Below, in pieces: positions 38,869-47,058 of a stretch of DNA of 64,000 nt. The notes below the pieces were generated by a model. The model ran no database searches and had not been told where the DNA came from. It saw only the letters and a list, made by a program, of their open reading frames with translations. Each line of letters opens with the position of its first letter. Position 1 is the stretch's first letter. Both the position numbers and the translations under genes were made by a program. Origin of the DNA: Corynebacterium zhongnanshanii (lineage in GTDB: Bacteria; Actinomycetota; Actinomycetes; Mycobacteriales; Mycobacteriaceae); the NCBI RefSeq assembly GCF_014490575.1, contig NZ_CP061033.1, positions 310,001 to 374,000 on the forward strand, written 5' to 3'.

Positions 38869-39444
38869 GTGTCCACATACATCGCCGTGCTGAGCTTGGG
38901 CAGCAACATCCCAGGGGACTTCGACTCCCCGGCGGGCCAGCTGACCCACGGGCTGGAGCTGCTGGAACGCGCCCCCGACGGCGAACACCTGGAGATTGTG
39001 GAAACCTCTCGGGTCTTTGCCACCCCTCCCTGGGGAGGCGTGGAACAGGAAGATTTTTGCAACATCACTGTCCTGGTGCGCACGTCCCTGGCGCCGCTGA
39101 GTCTGCTTCATCATTGTCAGGAGGTTGAGCAGGCCGCGCTTCGGCGTCGGATTATTCGATGGGGGCCACGCACCCTGGACGTGGACATCGTGTGGCTGGC
39201 GCGGGAGGAGCTCGGCGCCGAGCCCGTGCAGATCGAGTCCCCGGATGCGGCGGGGCACGCGCAGTGGGGCGAGGAGTTGTTGGTGCCGCACCCCTATGCG
39301 CATCAGCGGGCGTTTGTGCTGGTGCCGTGGCTGGATTTGGAGTGTGCGCGCCAGCCGTGGTGCCTACTGAAGGGGTCGACGGTGTCTGAGTGGCTTTCTA
39401 TACTGGATGCTCACGAGGCGGAGCAGGTGACCGTGCATGAGTGA
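38869..39444 (+). CDS. folK: HPPK, hydroxymethyl-dihydropterin pyrophosphokinase
   Basis: FolK activates the pterin with ATP for FolP. The 191-aa protein has VLSLGSNIPGD at the N-terminus, the pterin-binding VEQEDFCNITVLVRT, RRIIRWGPRTLDVDIVWL (family form RxGPRxxDxDIL) and VPHPYAHQRAFVLVPWLDL. The start is GTG 38869, with AGGGAAGGGG upstream. The next gene starts inside its last codons. Confidence 0.94.
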   Translation: MSTYIAVLSLGSNIPGDFDSPAGQLTHGLELLERAPDGEHLEIVETSRVFATPPWGGVEQEDFCNITVLVRTSLAPLSLLHHCQEVEQAALRRRIIRWGPRTLDVDIVWLAREELGAEPVQIESPDAAGHAQWGEELLVPHPYAHQRAFVLVPWLDLECARQPWCLLKGSTVSEWLSILDAHEAEQVTVHE

Positions 39445-39955
39445 CAAACGTTCGCAGATGACGCCAACCGCGCTGAGCTCCCTAGCGCTCATCGCCGGGG
39501 TGGCGGTGCTGTTCGGCCTGGTCATCGCACTGAGTTTCTATGGGGATCTGGGCCCCATCAATGTCGTTAATTCCTCCATCCTGTGGATCATCGCCGCGAT
39601 GTGCCTGGCCGCAGCGGTGGTGGTGCGCAAGAAGATTGCGGACGGGATGATCGGCCTGGACCGTTCCCAAATGAACCCCATGACTGTGGCGACCTGGATG
39701 AACATGGGCAAGGCCGCCGGGTGGGTTGGGGCAGGCTTTGCGGGTGCGTATGCCGGCGTCGGTATCTATGTCATGACGCAGTACGCCACGCTCACCGCGG
39801 CGCAGGATGACACACCCGGCGTGGTGGCGTTCGTCCTGGGAGGCCTGGCGTGTGCCGCCGCGGGGGTGTTTTTGGAACGCTCCTGTGTAGCTCCCCCGTC
39901 TGATTCGGATGCTGATGGCGTTCGCGGTATGGGGCGCGCTTCTGGGGTAGAGTGA
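39437..39955 (+). CDS. DUF3180 membrane protein
   Basis: This 172-aa protein has four predicted membrane helices (SSLALIAGVAVLFGLVIALSFY; SSILWIIAAMCLAAAVVV; GWVGAGFAGAYAGVGIYVM; VVAFVLGGLACAAAGVFLE). The amphipathic segment DRSQMNPMTVATWMNMGKAA in the middle is characteristic of the actinobacterial DUF3180 family. Its place directly after folK is conserved in this phylum. Function unknown. The start is ATG 39437, overlapping folK by 8 bp. Confidence 0.85.
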   Translation: MSDKRSQMTPTALSSLALIAGVAVLFGLVIALSFYGDLGPINVVNSSILWIIAAMCLAAAVVVRKKIADGMIGLDRSQMNPMTVATWMNMGKAAGWVGAGFAGAYAGVGIYVMTQYATLTAAQDDTPGVVAFVLGGLACAAAGVFLERSCVAPPSDSDADGVRGMGRASGVE

Positions 39956-39959
39956 TCCC

Positions 39960-40913
39960 ATGACTTACTCGCAGAATGGACCGCGATCGCCACAGGAGGA
40001 TGCGATTCCTTCTACTCAAGGTTCCTCCAGGGGCGTGTCGAAGTTCCTGGTGTTTGGCCTGGTTGTCTTGGCTCTTATTGCGAGCTTGTTGATGCTGTAC
40101 TTCGATTCCGAAGTGTGGCTGAAAATCGCCGTGATCACGGCGTTGTGGGCTGGTTTCCTGGGGGCCGTGTTGGCGACCCGTTACGCGTCTCAGTTGGATT
40201 CTATTGAGGACGACGCCCGGCTCCGCGACATCGCCCACCGCGCCGAATTGGACCGGGAGAAGGCTGAGCATCGTGAACGCGAGGCGAAGCTGGCGGAAGA
40301 GTACCAGCAGCGGGAGTCCCGCACGCGAGACGAGCACATTGAGGCGCTGCGTTCCGAGCTGGTGCAGATGCGCATCCAGCTGGCGAAGATGTCTGGCCGT
40401 GAGTTCCCTGAGGATGAGCAGGCTGCGGTGCAGGCTCATGCGGAGCGTATTCGCGAGCTGGATAGCGCTGCGGCCTCGGAGGTTCTGAACCCTACGCGTA
40501 ACGCGGCGAATCGGGATCGGGCTAATGTGGCGGCGCCGTCTCCTGCTGCTCCGAAGGCGGAGCCGCGGAAGCCGGGTTCCGGTTCCTCCTCGTTCAGCAC
40601 GGGGTCCTTCGCGGCGATTAGCTGGACGGGGCAGGATGCGGAGGAGACCGCGCAGATTCCTCTGGTGGTGGATACGTCGTCGATGGACAGTGCTTCTCAC
40701 ACCGCTGCGCACACGCCGTCCCATGCCGCTTCCCACAACGCTGCGCACGCTGCCCAGCCAGATTCCACTGAGTCTGGTTCCACGCAGTCTAGCCACCACC
40801 GTCACCGCGCCCCAGAGACCCCGGAGGCGCAGCCGACCGGTGGCCGCCGCCGCGCCGATGATTCCGAGCGCAGCCTGACGGTGGCTGAGCTGATGAGCCG
40901 TTTCAAGAAGTAA
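39960..40913 (+). CDS. Membrane protein with two helices and coiled coil (DUF6779-like)
   Basis: This 317-aa protein has two close membrane helices (KFLVFGLVVLALIASLLMLYF and LKIAVITALWAGFLGAVLAT). A charged coiled coil follows at about 80-150, rich in Glu, Arg and Ala, and then a long disordered Ser/Ala/His-rich tail with repeated H-T-A-A-H-T/S-P-S-H elements. The tail ends in SLTVAELMSRFKK. I believe it belongs to the corynebacterial DUF6779 family; function unknown. The start is ATG 39960; TAGAGT (39948-39953) lies 6 nt upstream and overlaps the DUF3180 stop, so it is probably leaderless. Confidence 0.75.
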   Translation: MTYSQNGPRSPQEDAIPSTQGSSRGVSKFLVFGLVVLALIASLLMLYFDSEVWLKIAVITALWAGFLGAVLATRYASQLDSIEDDARLRDIAHRAELDREKAEHREREAKLAEEYQQRESRTRDEHIEALRSELVQMRIQLAKMSGREFPEDEQAAVQAHAERIRELDSAAASEVLNPTRNAANRDRANVAAPSPAAPKAEPRKPGSGSSSFSTGSFAAISWTGQDAEETAQIPLVVDTSSMDSASHTAAHTPSHAASHNAAHAAQPDSTESGSTQSSHHRHRAPETPEAQPTGGRRRADDSERSLTVAELMSRFKK

Positions 40914-40955
40914 TCCGTCACACGACGTGTAAGGCCCTGTGAGGTTGAAGGCCCT

Positions 40956-41873
40956 ATGAGCATTCCGGACGCGCAGGCGCCACAGTTGACCGTGGGCATC
41001 ATCTCGGCGGGGGCTGTGGGCGTTGCCGTGGCGGAGGCCTGCCTGCGTGCGGGCCACCACGTCCATGGCGTGGTGGCGCGCTCCGAGGCGTCCCGCGCGC
41101 GGGCGGCCGAGCGCATCCCGACCGTTCCCGTGGTGTCCGTGGAGCAGGCCGCCCAGGCCGCGGTGGTGATCCTGGCGGTGCCGGATCCCCAGCTACCCAC
41201 GGTGATTGAGCAGGTGGCGGCGGTGACTCAAGCCGGCCAGATCGTGGCGCATACGTCGGGGGCGTTGGGCTGCGAGGTGCTGCAGCCCGTCACGGACACG
41301 GGGGCGCTGCCGCTGGCGCTGCACCCGGCGATGACGTTCACGGGCGAGCCCGCGGATGCGGACCGCCTGGCCGGCTGCGCGTGGGGAGTGACCTCCGATT
41401 CGGACCAGGGCGCGGCGGTGGCGGAGCTGCTGATCCAGTCCCTGGAGGGTGTGCCCGTGCCGGTGCCGGAGCAGGGCCGCGCTGCCTATCACGCGGCGAT
41501 GTCCCATGCGGCGAATCACACGGTGGCGTTATTAACCGACGCCCAGCGCATGCTCGACCACGCCCTCCTGTCCCCTGACGGGGACGAGCAGTCGGCCGTG
41601 TACCCGAATCCCCAGAGTGGTTTCTTGTTGCGCCGTTTGGTGCACGCGGCGGTGGACAACGCGTTGGATCAGCGCATCGATGGGTTGACGGGGCCCGCTG
41701 CGCGCGATGACGCGCAGGCCGTGCTGCGTCATATTCAGGCGCTCCGCCAGTTGGGCGGCGGGATGACGATGCTGCCGGAAGCCTATGTGCATGCGGCGGA
41801 GCGTACGGCGCAGTTGGCGGGGGCCCTGGAAGTGGAGAGGGTGTTGGCGGAGTACTACTCTTGGGATTCATGA
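40956..41873 (+). CDS. Rossmann-like and DUF2520 domain protein
   Basis: This 305-aa protein has an N-terminal NAD(P)-type fold (TVGIISAGAVGVAVAEACLRAGHHVHGVVAR) and a C-terminal helical DUF2520 domain (AMSHAANHTVALLTDAQRML). It resembles ketopantoate or 6-phosphogluconate reductase-like proteins and sits directly before panC with an ATGA overlap, so a role linked to pantothenate synthesis, possibly ketopantoate reduction, is a reasonable guess. The dinucleotide motif reads GIISAGAVG, with Ala in place of one Gly. The start is ATG 40956. Confidence 0.8.
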   Translation: MSIPDAQAPQLTVGIISAGAVGVAVAEACLRAGHHVHGVVARSEASRARAAERIPTVPVVSVEQAAQAAVVILAVPDPQLPTVIEQVAAVTQAGQIVAHTSGALGCEVLQPVTDTGALPLALHPAMTFTGEPADADRLAGCAWGVTSDSDQGAAVAELLIQSLEGVPVPVPEQGRAAYHAAMSHAANHTVALLTDAQRMLDHALLSPDGDEQSAVYPNPQSGFLLRRLVHAAVDNALDQRIDGLTGPAARDDAQAVLRHIQALRQLGGGMTMLPEAYVHAAERTAQLAGALEVERVLAEYYSWDS

Positions 41874-42811
41874 GTGACTCAACCGCTACTTCGTCCACCC
41901 AGCCCTTTGAACGTGGCACCGCGAAGGTGTTTACGGAGATTGCTCCGCTGTCTCAGCTGACCCGCGCGATGCGTAAGGCTGGCCGGCCGGTGGTGTTGGT
42001 GCCCACGATGGGTGCGCTGCACGAGGGACACGTGTCCTTGGTGCGGTCGGCGCAGCGCATCCCGGGTGCGCTGGTGGTGGTGAGTATTTTCGTCAACCCT
42101 CTGCAGTTCGCCGAGGGTGAGGACCTGGATGCGTATCCGCGCACGCTGGAGGCGGACGTGGAGAAGCTGAAGGCCGTGGGCGTGGATGCGGTGTTCGCGC
42201 CGTCGCCGCGGGAGATGTACCCCAATGGTCCCCGCACCACCATTCACCCCGGCCCCGTGGGCAGCATCCTGGAGGGGGCGCACCGGCCCACGCACTTTGC
42301 TGGGGTGTTGACGGTGGTCAATAAGCTGTTCACGATCAGCAACTGCAACCACGCGTTCTTTGGGGAGAAGGACTATCAGCAGCTGATGGTGATTCAGCAG
42401 ATGGTGACGGATCTGAACATGGATGTGCAGATCCACGGGGTGCCCATCGTGCGCGAGGCCAATGGCTTGGCCATGAGCTCGCGCAATGCTTACTTGTCTG
42501 CCGAGGAGCGGGAGCTGGCGCTCACGCTGTCCGCGGCGCTGACGGCGGGGTCCTTCGTGGCGGATAAGGGTGCGGAGGCTGTGCTGTCGACCGCCCGGGA
42601 GATTCTGGATGCGCAGCCGCAGATCACGGTGGATTACCTGGAGCTTCTGGGCGCGGATCTGGGCGAAGTTCCGGAACAGGGCGATGCCCGCCTGCTGGTT
42701 GCCGCGCGGGTGGGCAGCACGCGCCTGATCGACAACGTAGGTGTGCCGCTGGGCACGGGCTTCAAGGGCCTGGACGAAGGTAACCCAGCCGAGGGCAACC
42801 CCGCAGAATGA
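41870..42811 (+). CDS. panC: Pantoate-beta-alanine ligase
   Basis: PanC condenses pantoate and beta-alanine to pantothenate with ATP. The 313-aa protein has VPTMGALHEGHVSLVR (HxGH ATP site), SIFVNPLQFAEGEDLDAYPRT, TISNCNHAFFGEKDYQQL and SSRNAYLSAEER. The start is ATG 41870, overlapping the previous stop. The stop overlaps the galM start, so the galactose module is translationally joined to the pantothenate gene. panD lies 5.6 kb away on the other side of that module. Confidence 0.96.
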   Translation: MSDSTATSSTQPFERGTAKVFTEIAPLSQLTRAMRKAGRPVVLVPTMGALHEGHVSLVRSAQRIPGALVVVSIFVNPLQFAEGEDLDAYPRTLEADVEKLKAVGVDAVFAPSPREMYPNGPRTTIHPGPVGSILEGAHRPTHFAGVLTVVNKLFTISNCNHAFFGEKDYQQLMVIQQMVTDLNMDVQIHGVPIVREANGLAMSSRNAYLSAEERELALTLSAALTAGSFVADKGAEAVLSTAREILDAQPQITVDYLELLGADLGEVPEQGDARLLVAARVGSTRLIDNVGVPLGTGFKGLDEGNPAEGNPAE

Positions 42812-43731
42812 CAGCCGCCCTGCCTCTGGTGGCCGGCGACTACCGCGCCACCATCGATCCCGTCGGTGCCGGCCTGCACAGCTTGACCTTCCAGGGCCGC
42901 GACTTGGTGGTGAGCTACGACATCGCCAGCCACGCGCCGGGAAGCCCTGCGCCCCATTCCTCCGGCGCGATCCTGGCGCCGTGGCCGAACCGCACCGCGG
43001 ACGCCCGCTTCACCTGGGCAGGTCACACCCACGAGCTGCCGATGACGGAAGCCCAGCGCCGCAACGCGCTGCACGGTCTGGTGCTGGACAAGCGCTGGGA
43101 TGTGGAGGAGCACCGCGCTGCGTCGATCGCGCTGACCTGCAGTATCGGGTCCCCCTGGCCGTGGCCACTGCACATGCGCGCGACCTACGCGCTGGACGCA
43201 GCCGATGGCCTGTCGGTCACCCTCGCCATCACCAACCAGTCCGATGAGGACTGCCCCGTGGGCGTGGGCTTCCACCCTTATCTCAGCGCGATGGGCGCGC
43301 CCCTGGACAGCTCGAAGCTCACGATCGGCCTGGGGGAGTGCGTGGAGTTGGAACCTAACCGCCTGCTGCCCACGGGCCGCAGGCTCCCTGCCACACAGAC
43401 CTTGCCTGCCGCCGCGCAGGGGCTGGCGCAGCCCATGGCCGGTATTCAATTAGACCACTGCTATGAGGGGGCGCTGGGCGTCGTTTATTGTGTCAATGAC
43501 AACGGCGAGGGAGTATCGCTGCACCCCGACCCCGCATTGCGATATTTTCAGATATTTACCGCCGACCCGCAGCTGGGGCACGGCTACCCCGGCGTGGGGC
43601 GCGCACTGGCCGTGGAACCCCAGACATGTCCGCCGGACATGCTCAACACGGGGGAGGGGTTGCGCACCCTGTGCCCTGCGGAAACGCTGACCACGGGCTA
43701 TCGTCTGCGCGCGATTCACCCCAGCGCGTAG
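42808..43731 (+). CDS. galM: Aldose 1-epimerase family protein
   Basis: This 307-aa mutarotase-fold protein shows GAILAPWPNRTADARFTW, the catalytic-type region RRNALHGLVLDKRW with Asn-Ala-Leu-His, CPVGVGFHPYLSA with the second His, and LAVEPQTCPPDMLNTG near the C-terminus with the Glu. GalM interconverts alpha and beta galactose before GalK. The assignment to galactose rests on galT and galK downstream. The start is ATG 42808, overlapping the panC stop by ATGA. Confidence 0.85.
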   Translation: MTAALPLVAGDYRATIDPVGAGLHSLTFQGRDLVVSYDIASHAPGSPAPHSSGAILAPWPNRTADARFTWAGHTHELPMTEAQRRNALHGLVLDKRWDVEEHRAASIALTCSIGSPWPWPLHMRATYALDAADGLSVTLAITNQSDEDCPVGVGFHPYLSAMGAPLDSSKLTIGLGECVELEPNRLLPTGRRLPATQTLPAAAQGLAQPMAGIQLDHCYEGALGVVYCVNDNGEGVSLHPDPALRYFQIFTADPQLGHGYPGVGRALAVEPQTCPPDMLNTGEGLRTLCPAETLTTGYRLRAIHPSA

Positions 43732-43811
43732 GCCACGGGGCGCGCCCACGGAGGGGATAGGTAGGGGATATGTCACAGTTTTTTCTCTTTATCGGGCAGG
43801 AATGAACGGTC

Positions 43812-43817
43812 TAGACT
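43812..43817 (+). promoter_or_regulatory. -10 box of the galactose operon
   Basis: TAGACT lies 45 bp before the symporter ATG; TTTATC 18 bp upstream of it is a weak -35. AAAAGAAAG about 10 nt before the ATG is the ribosome-binding region. Confidence 0.4.
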
Positions 43818-43862
43818 GAGAGCGATTTCATTCCCATCCCTACGAAAAGAAAGCTTCCCCAC

Positions 43863-45518
43863 ATGCCGGCAGATGCATTGCGGCTGGACGCGTCCTGGAT
43901 CGACTACGCGCTCGTGGCCCTCTACTTCCTGTTCGTTTTGGGCATTGGCTGGGCTGCAAAGTCCAAAGTCTCTAGCTCCATCGATTTCTTCCTGTCCGGC
44001 CGAGGCCTCCCTGCCTGGGTGACCGGACTGGCCTTCGTCTCCGCCAACTTGGGCGCGGTGGAAATTATCGGTATGTCCGCCAACGGTGTGGAATACGGAT
44101 TCCAGACCATGCACTACTTCTGGATCGGCGCGATCCCGGCGATGGTGTTCCTGGGCATCGTGATGATGCCGTTCTACTACGGCTCCAAGGTCCGTTCCGT
44201 GCCGGAGTTCATGCGCAAGCGCTTCGGCAACGGCGCGCACTTGGTGAACGCCATTTCCTTCGCCGTGGCGCAGCTGCTCATCGCGGGTGTGAACCTGTAC
44301 CTGCTGGCCACCATTGTGGAGGCGCTGCTGGGCTGGCCGCAGTGGGTGGCGCTGATCGTGGCCGGCATCATCGTGCTGTCCTACATCACCCTGGGTGGCC
44401 TGTCCGCGGCGATCTACAACGAGGTGCTGCAGTTCTTCGTGATCGTGGCTGCGTTGGCGCCGCTGACCATCATCGGCCTGAACCGCGTGGGCGGCTGGAA
44501 TGGTCTGAAGGAGATGGTGAACGACGAGTCCCACTTCCACACCTGGCCCGGCACCGGCCTGTCCGGTTTTGAGAACCCGGTGTGGTCCGTGATCGGTATT
44601 GTGCTGGGTCTGGGCTTCGTGCTGTCCTTCGGTTACTGGACCACGAACTTCGTGGAGGTGCAGCGCGCGATGGCCTCCGATTCCATTTCTGCGGCGCGCA
44701 AGACTCCGATCATCGGTGCGTTTCCGAAGATGTTCGTTCCGTTCCTGGTGGTGCTGCCGGGTATGGTGGCGTCTGTGCTGGTGGTGGACCTGGTGGAGGG
44801 CCACGCGAAGCCGAACGACGCGATCCTGCTGCTGATGCGCGACCTTCTCCCGAACGGATTGTTGGGTATTGCGATTGCGGGTCTGTTGGCCTCCTTCATG
44901 GCCGGTATGGCTGCGAACATTTCCGCGTTCAACACCGTGATTTCCTATGACATTTGGCAGACCTATGTGGTCAAGGACAAGTCGGACGAGTACTACCTGA
45001 AGTTCGGCCGCCTGGCCACGGTGGGCGCCACCCTGATCGCCATCTTTACGGCGCTGCTGGCGAAGAACTTCGGCAACGTGATGGACTACCTGCAAACGCT
45101 GTTCGGCTTCTTCAACGCCCCGCTGTTTGCCACGTTCATCCTGGGTATGTTCTGGAAGCGCATGACCGCCACGGCTGGCTGGACGGGCCTGGTTGCGGGT
45201 ACCGCCTCCGCCATTGCCTTCTGGTACGTGTCTACCTTTACCGACGCCACAGCGGGCATCTTCAATCTTCCCGGCCAGGGAACGGCCTTCGTGGCGGCAG
45301 GTATTGCCTTCGCGGTGGACATTCTGGTGTCCGTGATTGTGACGACGTTTACGCAGCCCAAGCCGGAGGCGGAGCTGGTGGGCTTTGTCCACTCAGTCAC
45401 CCCGAAGGGCCACTTCGCGGACGTGACGGAAGCATCGCTGCCGTGGTACCAGCGCACGGTGCCGTTGGGCGTGCTGTGCCTGGCCCTTGTGGTCACCTTG
45501 AACGTGATCTTTGCGTAA
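43863..45518 (+). CDS. Sodium/sugar symporter, SSS family (galactose type)
   Basis: This 551-aa membrane protein has about 14 helices of the solute:sodium symporter family, close in style to bacterial SGLT. Features are SSIDFFLSGRGLPAWVTGLAFVSANLGAVEIIGMSANG at the first helices (sodium and sugar site region), MMPFYYGSKVRSVPEFMRKRFG, and MAANISAFNTVISYDIW. Position before galT and galK makes galactose the likely substrate. The start is ATG 43863. Followed by a small membrane protein gene, then galT. Confidence 0.88.
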   Translation: MPADALRLDASWIDYALVALYFLFVLGIGWAAKSKVSSSIDFFLSGRGLPAWVTGLAFVSANLGAVEIIGMSANGVEYGFQTMHYFWIGAIPAMVFLGIVMMPFYYGSKVRSVPEFMRKRFGNGAHLVNAISFAVAQLLIAGVNLYLLATIVEALLGWPQWVALIVAGIIVLSYITLGGLSAAIYNEVLQFFVIVAALAPLTIIGLNRVGGWNGLKEMVNDESHFHTWPGTGLSGFENPVWSVIGIVLGLGFVLSFGYWTTNFVEVQRAMASDSISAARKTPIIGAFPKMFVPFLVVLPGMVASVLVVDLVEGHAKPNDAILLLMRDLLPNGLLGIAIAGLLASFMAGMAANISAFNTVISYDIWQTYVVKDKSDEYYLKFGRLATVGATLIAIFTALLAKNFGNVMDYLQTLFGFFNAPLFATFILGMFWKRMTATAGWTGLVAGTASAIAFWYVSTFTDATAGIFNLPGQGTAFVAAGIAFAVDILVSVIVTTFTQPKPEAELVGFVHSVTPKGHFADVTEASLPWYQRTVPLGVLCLALVVTLNVIFA

Positions 45519-45561
45519 GCGCTGTGTCCTGAAGTGACACACCGAGATAATGGAGTTAACA

Positions 45562-45879
45562 ATGTCTGAGAACACCACTACTGCCTCCGGGGCTTCTGGG
45601 GCTTCCGAGTCTTCCGGTGCTGGCGCCTTTGATCTGCGCAATGTGATCGGCGCGCTGCTGGGACTGTATGGCCTGATTTTGCTGTGTGCCTTCTTCCTTG
45701 TGGATCCGGGCGTGGACGTGACCACGAATGAGCCGAAGGTGGCCGAGTACAACCTGTGGGCCGGGGTGGCCTTGGTTGTGGCCGCTGTGGTCTTTTTCCT
45801 GTGGGCGAAGCTGAACCCGATCACGGTGCAGCCGGTGCCGGAGGAGTCCACCCCTGCCGAATCTGAACAGCCTGCCTAA
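45562..45879 (+). CDS. Small two-helix membrane protein in the galactose operon
   Basis: This 105-aa protein has two membrane helices (NVIGALLGLYGLILLCAFFLV and LWAGVALVVAAVVFFLWAKL) joined by a short acidic loop, between a Ser/Gly-rich N-terminus and a Pro/Glu-rich C-terminus. It lies between the symporter and galT. It could be an accessory subunit of the symporter; that is inference from position only. ATG 45562 has GGAG 6 nt upstream. Confidence 0.7.
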   Translation: MSENTTTASGASGASESSGAGAFDLRNVIGALLGLYGLILLCAFFLVDPGVDVTTNEPKVAEYNLWAGVALVVAAVVFFLWAKLNPITVQPVPEESTPAESEQPA

Positions 45880-45904
45880 CCCCCTCAAGGAGGAGTGATT
45901 CTTC

Positions 45905-47041
45905 GTGGAGCCCACTGGTTCCCATCCCGTCCGCGTGACCCGGACCGAGCTGTCCGATGGCCGCGAGCTGCTGTACTTCGATGACCAGCCCAGCTTTGTG
46001 AGCGGCGAGCGCACCCGCGAGCTGACCGACTCCCGGGAGCTGCCGCCGGCGCAAACCCAGTCCGAGATGCGGCAGGACCCGTTGACCGGCCAGTGGTACG
46101 CCTATGCCGCGCACCGGATGAACCGGACGTTCATGCCCCCGGCGAACGAGAACCCGCTGGCGCCCACGAAGCCCGGGGAGCTGCCCACGGAGATCCCCGC
46201 GGATGACTACAACGTGGTGGTCTTTGAGAACCGCTTCCCGTCCCTGTCCCTGCACATGGCCGATCCGGCAGCGCTAGAGGGCTGGGAGGATGGCTTCGCC
46301 CTGTCCTCGCGGCGCGCGGCGGCCGGGCGCTGCGAGGTGATCTGTTTTACCCCGGATGTCTCCCAGTCTTTCAAGGACGTGGGCTTCCACCGTGCCCGCA
46401 CGGTGGTGGAGTCGTGGGCGCACCGCACCGCGGAGCTGTCCGCGCTGGAGGGGGTGGAGCACGTCTACCCGTTTGAAAACCGCGGTGAGGAAATCGGAGT
46501 GACGCTGCAGCACCCCCACGGGCAGATCTACGCCTACCCCTTCGTGCCGCCGCGCGCGGCTGAGGTGGCCGCGCGCGTGCGCGCCCACCGGGAGCAGCAC
46601 GCTACGGACCTGTTCGATGACCTGCTGGCCGAGGAACGCCGCGTGGGCGAACGGATCGTGGCCGAAGGCGAGCACTTCACCGCGGTCGTGCCGGTGGCGG
46701 CGAAGTGGCCGGTGGAGATCATGCTGATGCCGCACCGGGCGGTGCCGAACTTCGCGGAGCTCACCGATGCCGAAAAGGACGAGCTGACCCGCATGTACCT
46801 GGACCTTCTGGCCCGGATCGACCGCTTCTTCGACGGAGTGGACAAGACCCCCTACATCGCCTCCTGGAACCAGGCTCCCGTGAACGCGCCGCAGGACGGC
46901 CGGCTGTACCTGCAGTTGTTCTCCATGATGCGCTCGGCTGGCCGGATGAAGTTCCTGGCGGGCTCCGAGTCCGGCATGGGAGCCTGGATTTCGGACACCA
47001 CCCCGGAGCGGATCGCGGCGCGTTTCCGCGAGATCGCGTGA
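45905..47041 (+). CDS. galT: Galactose-1-phosphate uridylyltransferase
   Basis: GalT exchanges UMP between UDP-glucose and galactose-1-phosphate in the Leloir pathway. The 378-aa protein has QHPHGQIYAYPFVPPR with the catalytic histidine of the HPHxQ motif, and other histidine-triad-fold features (MLMPHRAVPNFAELTDAE; YIASWNQAPV). The start is GTG 45905, with the strong AAGGAGGAG about 11 nt upstream. galK starts 17 bp after the stop. No galE is present in the window; the epimerase must be elsewhere. Confidence 0.94.
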   Translation: MEPTGSHPVRVTRTELSDGRELLYFDDQPSFVSGERTRELTDSRELPPAQTQSEMRQDPLTGQWYAYAAHRMNRTFMPPANENPLAPTKPGELPTEIPADDYNVVVFENRFPSLSLHMADPAALEGWEDGFALSSRRAAAGRCEVICFTPDVSQSFKDVGFHRARTVVESWAHRTAELSALEGVEHVYPFENRGEEIGVTLQHPHGQIYAYPFVPPRAAEVAARVRAHREQHATDLFDDLLAEERRVGERIVAEGEHFTAVVPVAAKWPVEIMLMPHRAVPNFAELTDAEKDELTRMYLDLLARIDRFFDGVDKTPYIASWNQAPVNAPQDGRLYLQLFSMMRSAGRMKFLAGSESGMGAWISDTTPERIAARFREIA

Positions 47042-47058
47042 CAGAAAGGTTGACCGCC

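Noticed and set aside
43773-45392. 539-codon minus-strand frame opposite the galactose symporter
   Set aside because: Composition is His/Gln/Arg-rich with no domain, and it is antisense to a clear membrane transporter; a high-GC shadow.
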